A DNA stretch of 5,903 nucleotides from Rhodocyclaceae bacterium. GTDB lineage: Bacteria; Pseudomonadota; Gammaproteobacteria; Burkholderiales; Rhodocyclaceae. The DNA lies in assembly GCA_030689585.1 (NCBI GenBank), contig JAUYFZ010000130.1, positions 1 through 5,903 of the forward strand. The letters run 5' to 3'. This document shows positions 4,395 to 5,903 of this stretch, one piece after another. The translations under genes and the position numbers were made by a program. The stretch's first letter is position 1. The number at the start of each line of letters is the position of its first letter. The notes beneath the pieces are model-generated. The model was not told the DNA's origin. It saw nothing but the letters and a program-made list of their open reading frames with translations, and made no database searches.

Positions 4395-5773
4395 GGCACA
4401 AGCACTTCCATGGCGGGATGCTTTTCTCTCAACAGAGTCGCCAGTGATTGTTTAGCAGGCTCATCACCATGCACCAGACGTACCTGCCTGGGTTTTATCA
4501 GCATTCGTCCGATGAAGTCGAGTAGGTTTTTTTGATCGGCGTGGGCGGAGTAGCCGCCTAAGGTGTGTATGCCGGCGCGGATGGTGATGCGCTCATTATC
4601 CAAATCGACATAACCGCCTTTGGGGCCGTAGGTTTGAATGGCGCGCCCTGGCGTGCCTGCGGCCTGGTAGCCGACGAAAAGCACGTCGTGGCGGGGGTCG
4701 TTCAGCATGGCTTTGAGGTAGTTGGCGATGCGACCGCCGCTACACATGCCGGAAGCGGCGATGACGATGGCGGGGTGGGCGGTGCGGGTGAGTTCTTTGA
4801 TGTGGCCTAAGTGTGCTGCGTGATCGTCAATGGTGGTGAGCTGCTCGAAAGTCAGCGGATGGCGACCGGCGGTGATTTTGCGACGGGCTTCCTTGTCCCA
4901 GTGCGCTTTGAGTTGAGTGTAGGCCGCTGTGAAGTTCGCTGCCAGGGGGGAATCCACGATGATTCGGAGTTGCTTCCAGGCAACACCCGGCGCGGCGGGT
5001 TGTTGCTGGTTGCTGTGAATGATCTCTTCCAGTTCGTAGAGCAGTTCCTGCGTGCGCCCGATGCTGAAGGCGGGAATGAGGAGGGTGCCTTTGTTGGCCA
5101 GCACGCGCTCGCACAGGGTTTTAAGGCGCAGGCGGCGGTTCTTGCGCGGTTCGTGAATCCGGTCTCCATAGGTGGATTCCAGAACGACAACATCCGCACT
5201 GCGAGGGGGTTGGGGTGCGGGTAAAAGCGGTGTGTAGGGTGCGCCCAGATCGCCGGAGAAGATGACACGTTCTGTGGGGTGTTTGACTTCACATTCCACA
5301 TAGGCGGAACCGAGGATGTGCCCTGCCGGATGAAGTTTTACGCGGAGTTCCGGAAGGATGCGATGCCACTGCTTATAGGCTAACGGCAGGGTTTGCTGAC
5401 GAATCTGCGCCAAGAAACGATTGATGAGGGTCTGGTTTTGCGTAAAGCCGATCTTGAGCGCGTCTTCGAGCATCAGCGGTAGCAGGATCGCGGAGGCTTC
5501 GGAGCACAGGAGATGACCTTTGAATCCGGCGGCGAGGAGATACGGAATGCGGCCGATATGGTCGATGTGAACATGGGTGATAACCAGCGCACGAATCTTG
5601 TCGACGGGAAAGGTGATGTCCAGCTTGTTGGCATGGGCACCGCCGTCTTGCGAAGATTCCGCTCCCTGGAAAAGCCCGCAATCAACGAGGATGGATTGAC
5701 CATCCGACAGTTTGAGTTGGTGGCAGGAACCGGTGACGCCGGTCGTAGCACCGTGATGGAGGATTTCAAACAA
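4391..5773 (-). CDS. Metallo-beta-lactamase-fold protein with beta-CASP domain (RNA-processing exonuclease/CPSF-like)
   Basis: This is a 460-residue soluble protein. MBL motifs: Asp31 in LVDCGLFQG, HVHIDH (H67, H69, D71, H72), His152 in PAGHILGSA, and Asp175 in SGDLG. Beta-CASP features follow: LESTYGDR (198-205), PAFSIGRTQELLYEL (234-248), SGMCSGGR (341-348), His411 in GGYSAHAD, and VHGDEPA (434-440) near the C-terminus. These are the Zn ligands and substrate-binding elements of CPSF73/RNase J-related nucleases, so a metal-dependent RNase acting in the cytoplasm is likely; no activity has been shown for this protein. The start is TTG: an in-frame TAG lies seven codons upstream, no ATG or GTG lies between, and FEILHHGATTGVTGSC begins where family alignments begin. 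The length is normal, with no lesion. It heads a run of overlapping genes (ATGA into ORF6N). Confidence 0.9.
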   Translation of the reverse strand: MFEILHHGATTGVTGSCHQLKLSDGQSILVDCGLFQGAESSQDGGAHANKLDITFPVDKIRALVITHVHIDHIGRIPYLLAAGFKGHLLCSEASAILLPLMLEDALKIGFTQNQTLINRFLAQIRQQTLPLAYKQWHRILPELRVKLHPAGHILGSAYVECEVKHPTERVIFSGDLGAPYTPLLPAPQPPRSADVVVLESTYGDRIHEPRKNRRLRLKTLCERVLANKGTLLIPAFSIGRTQELLYELEEIIHSNQQQPAAPGVAWKQLRIIVDSPLAANFTAAYTQLKAHWDKEARRKITAGRHPLTFEQLTTIDDHAAHLGHIKELTRTAHPAIVIAASGMCSGGRIANYLKAMLNDPRHDVLFVGYQAAGTPGRAIQTYGPKGGYVDLDNERITIRAGIHTLGGYSAHADQKNLLDFIGRMLIKPRQVRLVHGDEPAKQSLATLLREKHPAMEVLVP

Positions 5774-5797
5774 GGGAGTGATTTTGGCAGGCTACCG

Positions 5798-5812
5798 CCC
5801 TGCTGTGCAGGG
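5798..5812 (-). promoter_or_regulatory. Leader hairpin upstream of the TTG start
   Basis: CCCTGC-aca-GCAGGG is a perfect six-base-pair inverted repeat with a three-base loop, 25 bases before the beta-CASP start. In RNA it would form a stable small stem near the ribosome loading area. There is no following U-run, so it is not an intrinsic terminator. A second inverted repeat, GTTCA-N5-TGAAC (5835-5849), lies just after the candidate -10 box and could be an operator. Both are seen directly; their roles are inferred. Confidence 0.4.
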
Positions 5813-5856
5813 TTTGCACGGCATCAAGGAGGTTGTTCAACTTCTGAACGGACGGG

Positions 5857-5886
5857 ATTGTAGCCGAATTGGATAGGGGCGGGCAA
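5857..5886 (-). promoter_or_regulatory. Candidate sigma-70 promoter for the beta-CASP gene run
   Basis: On the minus strand TTGCCC (5881-5886, four of six consensus bases) and TACAAT (5857-5862, five of six) are 18 bases apart. Transcription would start near 5850, giving a leader of about 75-80 bases. This is the only reasonable promoter-like pair seen before the first gene. All genes below it are co-directional and mostly overlap, so it could drive several of them. Matches of this quality occur by chance, so confidence is moderate. Confidence 0.45.
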
Positions 5887-5903
5887 TTTTTCTGGGACAA
5901 ATT

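Noticed and set aside
4811..5224. Plus-strand frame of 137 codons within the beta-CASP gene
   Set aside because: Shadow frame; the minus strand has the complete set of metal-binding motifs over the same bases.

Overview
The window reads as an accessory region of a proteobacterial chromosome, most likely beta- or gammaproteobacterial. The evidence is a Vi/O-antigen-type nucleotide-sugar locus (TviC/WbpP and TviB/WbpO relatives, RfbH and ManC pieces), small phage-antirepressor-like genes, a HepT/MntA toxin-antitoxin pair, and short GC-rich palindromic repeats of a kind scattered through many such genomes, sometimes inside genes. The species cannot be named from this sequence. Every supported gene lies on the minus strand, so the order of transcription is from high to low coordinates.

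Region by region, in the direction of transcription: a candidate promoter and structured leader (about 5774-5886) precede an intact beta-CASP metallo-beta-lactamase-fold protein with a TTG start (5773-4391). Its stop overlaps the start of an intact ORF6N-domain gene (4394-3846). That stop overlaps the TTG of a decayed AAA-ATPase-like gene (3849-about 3722), which has a one-base frameshift and lacks everything after its first ~45 codons. Next comes a BRO-N gene cut off at 77 codons (3676-3443), whose stop overlaps the start of an intact caspase-family (C14) protease (3446-2565). The caspase carries an in-frame palindromic repeat just after its catalytic cysteine. Its stop overlaps a 33-codon stub of manC.

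From 2568 to 2053 no gene is whole: manC 5' stub, 3' end of an unknown gene, a small broken ORF, a G-rich repeat, and the last ~35 codons of rfbH. Directly on the rfbH stop sits an intact MntA-type nucleotidyltransferase and HepT-type HEPN toxin pair (2053-1296). Then come a 28-codon stub of a zeta/COG4185-type P-loop kinase (1206-1120), a UDP-sugar dehydrogenase pseudogene (1115-209) and the 5' part of a UDP-N-acetylglucosamine 4-epimerase (209-1, leaving the window).

Interpretation: the four sugar-nucleotide genes are remnants, except the epimerase, which is only cut by the window edge. The genes left whole are accessory: nuclease-fold protein, ORF6N, caspase, HepT/MntA. Stop/start overlaps (ATGA, TTGA, TAGTG, TGATG, TAATG) are kept at nearly every junction even where a gene body has been deleted. 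Either a glycan locus has been eroded and filled by mobile accessory genes, or the assembly has lost internal segments. Reads spanning the junctions would separate these. The intact caspase, ORF6N and beta-CASP genes in one overlapping run are the best candidates for a functional accessory or defence unit, but nothing in the sequence proves they work together.
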